A stretch of DNA of 11,813 nucleotides from Palsa-461 sp040414865 (GCA_040414865.1 JBEDUR010000015.1:1-11813); one strand, 5' to 3'. Counted from the first letter of the stretch, positions 1 through 6,253 are shown. The notes: generated by a model from the sequence alone, not told the origin. Numbers and translations are program-made.

Positions 1-108
1 AATGCCCTTAACGGGGGCGAGATGGTCAAGCAGACAGTCAACGTGACCGTGTACCTCGGCGGTGCTCACCAGGTGGCGGTGGACAACTCCACCGTGCGTT
101 GTTACTGA
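1..108 (+). CDS. C-terminal end of an unidentified protein (partial, 5' end outside window)
   Basis: Frame 1 is open from the first base to a TGA at 106-108 and gives 35 residues ending in STVRCY. The fragment is rich in alternating Val, Thr and Asn (for example VKQTVNVTVYLGG), which suggests beta-strands such as the last strands of an Ig-like or secreted/surface domain, with a Cys next to the C-terminal residue. That structural reading is inference from composition; no family can be named from so short a tail. A GC-rich hairpin followed by a T-rich stretch lies about 40 bases past the stop and fits the end of its transcript. The gene lies outside the proposed tRNA-bounded island. Confidence 0.55.
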   Translation, partial: NALNGGEMVKQTVNVTVYLGGAHQVAVDNSTVRCY

Positions 109-463
109 TCAGATGCCGTCGCGCGACGGGTTGTGCCACGTCAATGAGACTCCCCGCTTCAAGGTCCGGGGGGAGCGTTTGTTACTTCCGCTGACGTGAG
201 AGGCACCACATGCCGAACCGTCGCTCGGTCGCAAGACGCAGGATGGGTCTCTCAGCGGCTGGTCTTGAACGAACGGTGACTCGGGACGCAGTGGTGGCGC
301 TCCAATCCCAGGTCATCCGGTCGAGCTCGTGCGTTTCGCCCGTCTCGTCCTCTCGATCAGCGGTTGCCGGGAGCCACGAGCGGAGCCGAACGACTGGGCA
401 GAGGCTGAAGGCAAAGGCTGTAGGTGGTGGAGCGACGCCTACTATCGGGACGACCTCCGTTAC
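109..463. other. Intergenic stretch without a convincing gene
   Basis: Apart from the hairpin at 150-185 no supported feature is seen. A small plus-strand frame starting at ATG 210 has a GAGAGG ahead of it. Its product is Arg/Ser/Thr-rich without domain character, and it runs into the 3' end of the minus-strand kinase gene, so it is not called. Confidence 0.5.
150..185 (+). terminator. Probable rho-independent terminator of the upstream partial gene
   Basis: CTCCCC at 150-155 can pair with GGGGAG at 170-175, and the stretch after the stem is T-rich (GTTTGTTACTT). It lies 42 bases after the stop at 106-108. The loop is long (about 14 bases, or 10 in the alternative register) and the T-tract is interrupted, so strength is uncertain. 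Confidence 0.45.
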
Positions 464-1303
464 TCAACGATGTCGCGCGACGGCATGGATGACGCTCAGG
501 TGGTAACGACCTGCGCTGTCGACCTCCGGTGCTCGACCGGGTTGTGCGAAACACCAGGCCGCCACAGTCACGCTCCGCAGCAGGCGGAGGCGAGCCGCCA
601 CGTCGCGGTCGAGGCCGGGGGGAGCTACGTCGGATGGCAGGGATGACCAATCCCACTCGACCGGGCCGCGACAGGCTGCCTCAAAGTCCACGAGCACCGC
701 ACCTTTCGGCGTCGATAGGAGGTTCCCGCCCATCCAAGGATCGCCGTGAAGTGGGCGCCAGGCGGGGTCAGGGCGGAAGGAGGCTGCAAATTCATCGGCC
801 ACGCCGATGAGAAGCATACGGTCGTCGTCCGCGAGGCCCGGGGACATGATCGGGTCGGTGACAAGGGCACGAATACGAGTCAGTCGCTCGGTAAAGGCAG
901 GCAGCTCGCCGCGGTAGCTCCGTAATGCATCGTGAACCGACTCCAACGCCGCTCTGGCCGTGGTCGGAGCAATCGCGGCGGCCGGATCATGCTCGACGTA
1001 GTTGAGCAAAAGGACGGAGTGGTCGGCGGCGCGATGCAGTTCAGGTGGAAGGCCAGTGGCAAGGTGAGCCACCGGGACATCGGTACCGCCGAGATAAGCC
1101 AACACGTCCCGTTCGAGCTCTAACCCGGTGGCAAGCGCCAGCGGGTTCGTGCCGACCTTGGCGACCACCGGCAGCGGACGGAGCCAGACCACCGTGTTAT
1201 TGGAGTCCTTAAGCACCAACGGGTCCGACACCTGGAGCCCATAACCCCTAGCTACCTCGACCGCCGCGACAATCGCCCGGCGCCGTCGGTCGTCGCCAGT
1301 CAC
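464..1303 (-). CDS. Aminoglycoside phosphotransferase (APH)-fold kinase, substrate unknown
   Basis: The product (279 aa from the chosen GTG at 1303) is a cytoplasmic small-molecule kinase of the APH/choline-kinase fold. What is seen: an N-lobe stretch with a likely ATP-binding lysine (VVAKV, about 46-50), the catalytic loop LHGDPWMGGNLL (about 185-196, with Asp188 and Asn194), and the metal-binding segment LVDFEAACRGPVEWDW (about 204-219). The family phosphorylates hydroxyls of antibiotics or metabolites; nothing here identifies the substrate, so a resistance role should not be assumed. The frame is open further upstream to an ATG at 1405, but those codons run through the tRNA-Gly remnant at 1363-1405 and look non-coding. 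GTG 1303 gives a normal family length, but no strong ribosome-binding site is seen. The spacing from the catalytic Asp to Asn is one residue longer than in the common HGDxxxxN form. The gene stands alone, just outside the proposed island end. Confidence 0.75.
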   Translation of the reverse strand: MTGDDRRRRAIVAAVEVARGYGLQVSDPLVLKDSNNTVVWLRPLPVVAKVGTNPLALATGLELERDVLAYLGGTDVPVAHLATGLPPELHRAADHSVLLLNYVEHDPAAAIAPTTARAALESVHDALRSYRGELPAFTERLTRIRALVTDPIMSPGLADDDRMLLIGVADEFAASFRPDPAWRPLHGDPWMGGNLLSTPKGAVLVDFEAACRGPVEWDWSSLPSDVAPPGLDRDVAARLRLLRSVTVAAWCFAQPGRAPEVDSAGRYHLSVIHAVARHR

Positions 1304-1362
1304 GTCACGAAGTATCGCACGCGAGTCACAGGCGCCTACTTGTGCCGAACCTGGACTTTCTT

Positions 1363-1405
1363 GGAGCGCACTGCGAGACTCGAACCCCAACCCTGACCTC
1401 GGCAA
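1363..1405 (-). repeat. Decayed tRNA-Gly(GCC) 3'-half: candidate attachment-site remnant
   Basis: Read on the minus strand, this stretch runs from the anticodon loop (TTGCC) through the variable region and the T-arm (GGGTTCGAGT) to the acceptor 3' end followed by CC. Hand alignment with the intact tRNA-Gly(GCC) (9330-9373, same orientation) gives 36 identities in 44 columns with one gap. Similarity stops abruptly at the anticodon loop. No D-arm, 5' acceptor strand or pairing anticodon stem is found beyond it, so it is not a functional tRNA. A repeat from anticodon loop to 3' end is what integrases that use tRNA genes as attB typically leave at the far end of an element. Confidence 0.6.
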
Positions 1406-1659
1406 TACGGCCGCGCCAAGTTCTCAACCTGCGAGTTCCGCGAGGGTAGGCAGCGTGTGGGCGAAATCGGTCCTCCGTTGGGCTTCGGCCACGATTGCCT
1501 GGCACGCGAGGGATCAATCATGCTCGGAAGCGAGACGCGAGCCCGAGCGCCTCCCCGGTTCTCGGTCGTGATCCGACTGAGGACGGCGCCCAAGACCCGC
1601 GTGCGGACCTGCCCAGATTCTGACTCTGGCCGGATCTAATTCGTAAGCACCTCAAGTCA

Positions 1660-1665
1660 TATGAT
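1660..1665 (+). promoter_or_regulatory. Candidate -10 box of the queD operon
   Basis: TATGAT differs from the TATAAT consensus at one position. No good -35 element is visible 16-18 bases upstream. If used, the transcript would start near 1672 and have a leader of about 43 bases. Confidence 0.3.
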
Positions 1666-1673
1666 CGTTGGAG

Positions 1674-1689
1674 CTTGAGTGGACTCAAC
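1674..1689 (+). promoter_or_regulatory. Small hairpin in the queD leader with a competing partner
   Basis: TTGAG (1675-1679) can pair with CTCAA (1684-1688) around a four-base loop. The same CTTGAG (1674-1679) can instead pair with CTCAAG at 1651-1656, so the two pairings are mutually exclusive. The element lies 10 bases ahead of the Shine-Dalgarno sequence. It does not resemble the preQ1-I consensus I know. A regulatory role is conjecture. Confidence 0.25.
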
Positions 1690-1714
1690 CTGACCAGCGG
1701 GAGGACACGACGCG

Positions 1715-2074
1715 ATGGAGATCTTCAGGGAGTTCACCTTCGAGGCGGCCCATAGGCTTCCGCACGTACCACCCGGCCACAAGTGCGCGCGCTTACACGG
1801 CCACTCTTACCGGGTCTCCGTGCACGTCGAAGGACCAATCGCGACAGAGACGGGCTGGATCCGCGATTTCGCAGAACTTTCTTGCGCTGTGCAGCCGCTC
1901 CTGTCGCGTCTCGATCACTATTACCTGAACGAGATAGACGGCCTCGACAACCCGACGAGCGAGGTCCTCGCCAAGTGGATCTGGGAAGGCCTTCGTCCCA
2001 CCCTTCCCGACCTGTCCCAGGTCGTCGTTCGCGAGACCTGCACTTCGGGTTGCGTGTACCGAGGCGAAGCTTGA
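1715..2074 (+). CDS. queD: 6-carboxy-5,6,7,8-tetrahydropterin synthase (QueD / PTPS family)
   Basis: QueD converts 7,8-dihydroneopterin triphosphate to 6-carboxytetrahydropterin, the second dedicated step towards 7-deazaguanine (preQ0), in the cytoplasm. The 119-aa product has the usual QueD length and an intact active site. The zinc-binding histidines are His13 (FEAAHRLP) and His28/His30 (RLHGHSY), the catalytic Cys24 sits four residues before the HGH, Asp67-His68 lie in LDHYYLNE, PTSEVLA is at 80-86, and the late glutamate is Glu107. The ATG at 1715 follows GGGAGGA at 1699-1705 with nine bases between, the best ribosome-binding site in the operon. It is first in a four-gene operon and its TGA (2072-2074) overlaps the TTG start of queC. 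No queE is in the window, so that step, and GTP cyclohydrolase I, must be encoded elsewhere if preQ0 is made. Confidence 0.92.
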   Translation: MEIFREFTFEAAHRLPHVPPGHKCARLHGHSYRVSVHVEGPIATETGWIRDFAELSCAVQPLLSRLDHYYLNEIDGLDNPTSEVLAKWIWEGLRPTLPDLSQVVVRETCTSGCVYRGEA

Positions 2075-2739
2075 CGACGCCTGACCGTGACATCGCTGTT
2101 CTGGCGAGTGGCGGTGTCGACAGCGCCATTCTGATCGCTGATCAGGCAGGACGCCGGCGGGTCGTCCACCCGGTATACATCCGCTTTGGCCTGGCTTGGG
2201 AGGAGATCGAGGAGACTCATCTCCGGCGTTTCCTCGACGCCATTTCCGATGACGACTCCATTCGGCCACTTACGGTCTTCGACTTTCCCGTGCAAGACAT
2301 ATACGGCGCCCACTGGAGCGTCTCGGGCGCGAACACACCGGATGACACGACGCCGGACGAGGCGGTCTACTTGCCGGGACGGAACCTCTTGCTTCTGGCC
2401 AAGACGACGGTCTGGTGTGCCCTGCAGGGAATAGGCCGGATCGCTTTAGGGACACTCCGGGGGAACCCCTTCGCCGACAGCCAGCCCGAGTTCCTGTCGG
2501 GCTTCGCCGCCTTGGCCGGCACGGCGCTCGGCTTCCAGATTCAAGTCGTCACACCCTTCAGCGGACTCACCAAAGCTGAAGTGCTGGCGTTCGGCCGCGA
2601 CCTGCCTCTAGAGCACACCTTTTCGTGCATCGCGCCGATTGGGGACGACCATTGCCAAAGTTGCAACAAGTGTGCTGAGCGCCGAAATGCCTTTGCTGAG
2701 GCGAACATGGAAGATCGGACCTGGTACGCGCCAAGATGA
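2071..2739 (+). CDS. queC: QueC-like 7-cyano-7-deazaguanine synthase, variant subfamily
   Basis: QueC uses ATP and ammonia to turn 7-carboxy-7-deazaguanine into the nitrile preQ0. The 222-aa product starts at TTG 2071, chosen because the open frame before it lies out of frame over queD and because TTGA couples it to the queD stop. Seen: PP-loop SGGVDS (13-18), PGRN (102-105), and a C-terminal zinc site of Cys186, Cys195, Cys198 and Cys201 in FSC...HCQSCNKCAERR. Length is typical. Odd points: the region where classical QueC has a YPDCR-type substrate motif reads GNPFADSQPEF (131-141), and the first half has GLAWEEIEE in place of the usual GQR-type segment. This suggests a subfamily that may act on a related substrate or hand its product to the next enzymes. 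Family membership is secure; the exact product is not. Confidence 0.85.
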   Translation: MTTPDRDIAVLASGGVDSAILIADQAGRRRVVHPVYIRFGLAWEEIEETHLRRFLDAISDDDSIRPLTVFDFPVQDIYGAHWSVSGANTPDDTTPDEAVYLPGRNLLLLAKTTVWCALQGIGRIALGTLRGNPFADSQPEFLSGFAALAGTALGFQIQVVTPFSGLTKAEVLAFGRDLPLEHTFSCIAPIGDDHCQSCNKCAERRNAFAEANMEDRTWYAPR

Positions 2740-3635
2740 CCGCAGGCCGCACGCTCATCGCGCCAGTGTCGTTCGGGCTCGGAGACTTGGTGGTGTCTCT
2801 GCCCGCCATTCAAGCCCTCATCGAGGACGATCGGCCGGTTTGGCTGGTCGCCCGTGCGGCATCGCAACGGCAGCTCGCCGAACGAATAACCGGTCTCGCT
2901 GGAGTGGTCGACGAGGCCGATATGACATGCGGTCCTGGGGACCGGCTCATTGACCTCCGCGATCATCCGCTTCAGCGCGACTTCTGGTGGGGCTCGGCCG
3001 CATTCGAGGCTGCGTTCGGTCTCATGTTGATCAACGACATCCTCGAACGCATCTGCAGCGATCTCGGTATCGACTCCGATTTCAGCCGCCCTGTGCCTCT
3101 CGAAGCGAATCCCCGCCCCGGACTCGACCGCACGGTCCTCTTGGTGCACGAGACAGATAGCTCGGACAAGCTCTGGGAGGTCGACCATTGGAAAACGGTC
3201 GCGCGCATTCTGCGCGGCGATGGCCACGAAGTAGCTCATGTCACGAAAGAGAACGGGCCGTCACCTTTAGACGCGATCGGCGCTGCTGCGTTGGTGGTCC
3301 CTACTGTTGGGGATGCGGTTGACGCGCTCACCTCCTGTCTAGGTGTGATCGGCGTCGACACCGGCCTCACTCACATCGCTGTTCAGCAAGGCACATCCAC
3401 TGTCACCATTTGCCGGCGCTCGTCGGTCTATCTGAGACCGTGGCCGCACTGCACGGCTTTGCGAGGGGCTGAGTGTACCGAAGACTGTCGCTCCGCTGAG
3501 GCGGCTTACGCCTACAACGGAAGAGTCAGCCTTCGGGACTTTCGCCCCGTGCCCAGGCGTTGCCCATCGGGTTCGCCATGTTTGGCGGCGGCTCGCTCCG
3601 AGGACGCGGTCAGTCTGCTTCGGGAACTCCTGTGA
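2736..3635 (+). CDS. Glycosyltransferase family 9 (heptosyltransferase-like)
   Basis: The 299-aa product has the GT-B layout of ADP-heptose:LPS heptosyltransferases. Near the N-terminus is GLGDLVVSLPAIQAL (14-28), the GD-x(5)-PA-x-x-L signature. In the C-terminal domain, GVIGVDTGLTHIAVQQGTS (203-221) matches the donor-binding DTGxxHxA segment. GT9 enzymes move a heptose or related sugar from a nucleotide donor to a glycan. The C-terminal tail has five cysteines (239, 247, 251, 276, 282), a potential metal site. ATG 2736 overlaps the queC stop (ATGA). At 299 residues it is somewhat short for the family. Classical LPS core is not expected in a Gram-positive organism, so the acceptor is likely a different glycan, lipid or nucleoside-derived molecule. 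Its place behind queD-queC suggests a 7-deazapurine connection, which is inference. Confidence 0.8.
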   Translation: MTAGRTLIAPVSFGLGDLVVSLPAIQALIEDDRPVWLVARAASQRQLAERITGLAGVVDEADMTCGPGDRLIDLRDHPLQRDFWWGSAAFEAAFGLMLINDILERICSDLGIDSDFSRPVPLEANPRPGLDRTVLLVHETDSSDKLWEVDHWKTVARILRGDGHEVAHVTKENGPSPLDAIGAAALVVPTVGDAVDALTSCLGVIGVDTGLTHIAVQQGTSTVTICRRSSVYLRPWPHCTALRGAECTEDCRSAEAAYAYNGRVSLRDFRPVPRRCPSGSPCLAAARSEDAVSLLRELL

Positions 3636-4699
3636 TCCGCCTCGTTCACACCGCGGTCAATGCTGCAGCCGATGTCGGGGTGCACAACAGCCAGCCCGAG
3701 GGAATCGGCCGCGTCGTCGGACTCTCCGGTCTTGCGTGCTGGAACAACCTCGGGCGCAACGTCGTCTTTGCCGACACGAGACTGAGGCCGCTCGCAGTCT
3801 TTGGGACCACTCTTTTTCCGGACGAAGACGATGCGTCGCAGTTCGACCTCGACGTACACGCCATCCTCGATGTACCAGAACTCGAGTTGTTGCTCGTCCT
3901 CAACCATTTCGGCGCAATCCGAGGCTTCCGGCGGGACAACCTTCTCAAACGAACCGATGGAATGCTCGTGGAACCATCGTCAACCTGGTGGTTCGTCGCT
4001 GACGTTGAGCGCGCCATCGTTGCGAATGGACGGCTGGTTGGTTCGGCGCCGCGTTCCGATGGCGCGGTTGGGCTTTTGGTATCGGACTTCGTTGACACGG
4101 TGCCGGATAAAGCAATGATTCCGACGAGGCTGTCCGCTACGTCCTTCGGGGAGGTCACCGCCCTGACTGCATTCGAGTCCGAAGACGGTCCGCTTATCTC
4201 AGTTGGAGGCGACCGGAAGGTGGCGGTGGTGCCACTCAAGGACGGTCGGGTAGGGCGGGCCAAGTGGGAGGTAGACGTGTGGTTTCGGGTCGCGACAGTC
4301 GCCTGGCATCGTGGGGAGTTGTGGGCCGCAGGACCTGATAGTGGAGATGTCGACGATTACGACTGGGAACGGTTGAAGGGCGGGGGTTTCGTAGCGTTCG
4401 ACCCGGCCAGCGGCGTTACCCTCAGGTCTGGGCCGCTGCCCGACGACGTCGCTTGGGGTACTGGCGGAGTTCCCGTTGCGCCTTTCGGGTCGTTGCTCGC
4501 GGCGGCCAGCCGCACGGGCTGCTTGCATCTCGTCGATCCATCTACTGGCGCCAGTTCCCGTTCGGGGTCCCCCTTAGGAGATGTATCTCTCGGCATTGCT
4601 CACATCGCCGTGGTTGACGAGCGTGTGTGCTGCGGGTTCAACCGGGGCGGATACCGCCTTCATTCTTTCGCTGAGCCCGACTCCCGCGAGACGGGTTGA
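3632..4699 (+). CDS. Beta-propeller-like protein of unknown family
   Basis: I do not recognise the family. From GTG 3632, which overlaps the GT9 stop as GTGA, the product is 355 aa; an in-frame ATG at 3560 would place 24 residues inside the GT9 gene and is less likely. The chain has no signal peptide or membrane helix. It shows a recurring pattern of strand-loop-strand units, for example VATVAWHRGELWAAG (220-234), GGFVAFDPASG (251-261), LLAAASRTGCLHLVDPSTG (288-306) and GIAHIAVVDERVCCGF (321-336). The phrase FDP/VDP-x-(T/S)-G is typical of WD40- or PQQ-like propeller blades. A binding or scaffold role for the operon product, or a lyase-type propeller enzyme, are both possible; no catalytic residues can be named. 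Its last 40 bases overlap the 3' end of the convergent DUF4254 gene. Confidence 0.75.
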   Translation: MIRLVHTAVNAAADVGVHNSQPEGIGRVVGLSGLACWNNLGRNVVFADTRLRPLAVFGTTLFPDEDDASQFDLDVHAILDVPELELLLVLNHFGAIRGFRRDNLLKRTDGMLVEPSSTWWFVADVERAIVANGRLVGSAPRSDGAVGLLVSDFVDTVPDKAMIPTRLSATSFGEVTALTAFESEDGPLISVGGDRKVAVVPLKDGRVGRAKWEVDVWFRVATVAWHRGELWAAGPDSGDVDDYDWERLKGGGFVAFDPASGVTLRSGPLPDDVAWGTGGVPVAPFGSLLAAASRTGCLHLVDPSTGASSRSGSPLGDVSLGIAHIAVVDERVCCGFNRGGYRLHSFAEPDSRETG

Positions 4700-5232
4700 T
4701 AGAGCTTGAACGATTCGTATAGAAGGAATCGTCGAGTTCCGGCACGGAGTTCCTCCATGAAGGAGTCGAGCGCGACACACAACGCGGCCACCTGCGACTC
4801 GAGGACGCCTATTCGGTCGGCGAAGGCCGAGTCGCGCGCCGCCGCCGCTACTGTTCGCACTCGTCTAATCACCAGCACCGACAGGCGGTCCAGCACCATT
4901 CCGGGACTCTCGGTTGCAATGGGAGCGCTCGGGGACTGCTGAAGCAGGACGTCCATAGTGGCGTCGAGCTCGTGGATCAATCGGTGCCGTTGGATGTTGA
5001 GGTGGTCGATCTCGCGCTTGGCATTGGCGACCCCCGTGTCGCTCGCGTGCGGGTCACGAGTCGTGTCCTCGAGATCCCACTGCCGCAGATTGGACTCGAC
5101 GAGATCCACAATGAGTGTGGCCGTGGATCCGCCCGCTCTGCTGGATGCGTGGGTCGTCTGAGTGCCAAGAACGGCCTGCTCCATGTTGGCGACGATGTCG
5201 GCAGCGGGCAGCAACAGGAGGTTGGAAGTCAC
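4660..5232 (-). CDS. DUF4254 family protein
   Basis: The 190-aa product carries the landmarks I know from DUF4254: NLRQWDLED (48-56), AKREIDHLNIQRHRLIHELD (71-90), and ESPGMVLDRLSVLVIRRV (108-125), matching the family's ETPG-x-x-x-DRLSIL-type block. The remainder is helical with a late stretch at about 139-176 (ESQVAALCVALDSFMEEL). The biochemical function is unknown; in other bacteria, as I recall, DUF4254 genes often sit beside heptosyltransferase-like GT9 genes. Here the GT9 gene is on the opposite strand one gene away, which supports a joint pathway. The GTG at 5232 has no clear ribosome-binding site; ATG at residue 17 is an alternative. It follows the flavoprotein gene by 36 bases, probably in one transcript, and overlaps the propeller gene tail-to-tail by 40 bp. 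Confidence 0.8.
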   Translation of the reverse strand: MTSNLLLLPAADIVANMEQAVLGTQTTHASSRAGGSTATLIVDLVESNLRQWDLEDTTRDPHASDTGVANAKREIDHLNIQRHRLIHELDATMDVLLQQSPSAPIATESPGMVLDRLSVLVIRRVRTVAAAARDSAFADRIGVLESQVAALCVALDSFMEELRAGTRRFLLYESFKLYQPVSRESGSAKE

Positions 5233-5268
5233 GTGTGGGGACGATCGAAATGTCTGGGTGCGGGTCGG

Positions 5269-6192
5269 TCACCGCTCATCTTGAAGGTAATGCAAGATCG
5301 TTCTTGATACGAGTGAGCCGTGGCCCAAGGCGTTCGCTACCCGCCAGTACGCTCCGCTGACGACGTCGCCGGCCGCAAACACACCCCTGCATGAGGTGCG
5401 CAGCTCCGCGTCGACCACAATGAATCCGCGTGAATCGAGGTCCAACTCCCCGCGAAATGCCTCAGTTCTCGGATTGCGGGAGATCTTGACGACCAATCCA
5501 CCCGCTGGCACCGATCTTCGTTCGCCCGTGGCGGTATGCAGTAGGCCGACTTCTTCCAGCCTCTCACCACCCCGAACCGATTCGACTTCCCAGCCCGACA
5601 GATCTTCTATGCGACTCTCCTCGCGGAGGCGACCGATAATGTCGTGCCTCGCTGTCAGAGCGTCAGAGCGATGCGCGAGGATGACTGATGATCCCGTCGA
5701 CGCCAAGAACAAGGCGTCAAGTGTGGCGCTATCTCCCCCACCTACGACTACGACCTGTCGTCCGACAAAGCGGTCCGGGTCTCGTTCGACGTGATAAGTA
5801 ACGTCCCCGCCATACGCCCCATCGACCGCGACGGCTAGACGTTCCGGCGACGTGCCCGTAGCAATAAGAAGCGCCCTCGCGTGGAAGCGTTGGTCCCGAG
5901 CTTCCACCCACCCCTCCACGAGATTGGAGGATGCGACAGCGTGTCGGAGCATGACGCGATCTCCGAGCTGTTCGGCAGCTCCCTCCAGGGAAGCTTGTAA
6001 GGCAGGCCCATTGGTAAACGTGCCCGTCGCCACATTCTTCACCGAGTGAGAGATCTCGGCCAATTGACCGCCGAGCTCCCTGCCGGCCTCGAGCAAAACA
6101 ACATCGAGATTTATGTCCTTGCATTCAAGCGCCGCGCTTACTCCGGCGGCTCCGCCTCCGACGATCACCAAGTCGTGTTGACGCTCAGACAC
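5269..6192 (-). CDS. Thioredoxin-reductase-like FAD/NAD(P)H oxidoreductase lacking the CxxC
   Basis: The 307-aa product has the two-dinucleotide-domain layout of low-molecular-weight thioredoxin reductases and TrxR-like ferredoxin-NADP reductases. FAD-binding GGGAAG is at 12-17, ATGTSP at 111-116, NAD(P)H-binding VVVVGGGDSATLDA at 147-160, and the second FAD contact VFAAGDVVSG at 271-280. Where thioredoxin reductases have the redox CxxC just before the NAD(P)H domain, this protein reads VTYHVERD (131-138). Its only cysteines are 24 and 268, so it cannot reduce thioredoxin by the usual disulfide route. The best guess is reduction of ferredoxin/flavodoxin or another small acceptor. GTG 6192 follows GGAGAA closely (6195-6200). 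It leads a probable two-gene transcript with the DUF4254 gene; whether it supplies electrons to the neighbouring pathway is inference. Confidence 0.82.
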   Translation of the reverse strand: MSERQHDLVIVGGGAAGVSAALECKDINLDVVLLEAGRELGGQLAEISHSVKNVATGTFTNGPALQASLEGAAEQLGDRVMLRHAVASSNLVEGWVEARDQRFHARALLIATGTSPERLAVAVDGAYGGDVTYHVERDPDRFVGRQVVVVGGGDSATLDALFLASTGSSVILAHRSDALTARHDIIGRLREESRIEDLSGWEVESVRGGERLEEVGLLHTATGERRSVPAGGLVVKISRNPRTEAFRGELDLDSRGFIVVDAELRTSCRGVFAAGDVVSGAYWRVANALGHGSLVSRTILHYLQDER

Positions 6193-6253
6193 GCTTCTCC
6201 GATCCTGCGCATTGTTCGCCGATGAGCCCGCCTCTCGCTGTCAAAGCAGCCAT

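Larger units (their letters stand above)
1406..1714. other. Leader and promoter region ahead of queD
   Basis: No gene is supported in this gap. The last 60 bases hold the signals for the queD operon: a TATGAT hexamer at 1660-1665, a small hairpin at 1674-1689 and the ribosome-binding site GGGAGGA at 1699-1705. Nothing is recognised in 1406-1650. Confidence 0.5.

Noticed and set aside
210..506. A 98-residue plus-strand frame with a possible ribosome-binding site.
   Set aside because: Low-complexity Arg/Ser/Thr sequence, no family, and it overlaps the 3' end of the kinase gene on the other strand.
1361..1440. A second functional tRNA gene.
   Set aside because: Only the anticodon-loop-to-3' half matches. 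No D-arm, matching 5' acceptor strand or anticodon-stem pairing is found.
1641..1714. A preQ1 riboswitch ahead of queD.
   Set aside because: No match to the short preQ1-I consensus with its A-rich tail, and no recognisable larger preQ1-II or preQ1-III layout.
2541..3239. A 232-residue minus-strand open frame across queC and the glycosyltransferase gene.
   Set aside because: It lies antisense to two well-supported genes with intact motifs and shows no domain of its own.
3646..4263. A 205-residue minus-strand open frame inside the propeller gene.
   Set aside because: Ser/Thr/Arg-rich antisense text typical of a shadow frame; the plus strand is coupled to the operon.
1715..4699. A Qat or type IV CBASS defence system, or a dpd DNA-modification cluster, built on QueC.
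   Set aside because: No partner genes of these systems are present: no QatA-type ATPase, TatD nuclease, cyclase, effector or DpdA-type transglycosylase. GT9 and DUF4254 are not part of them as I know them.
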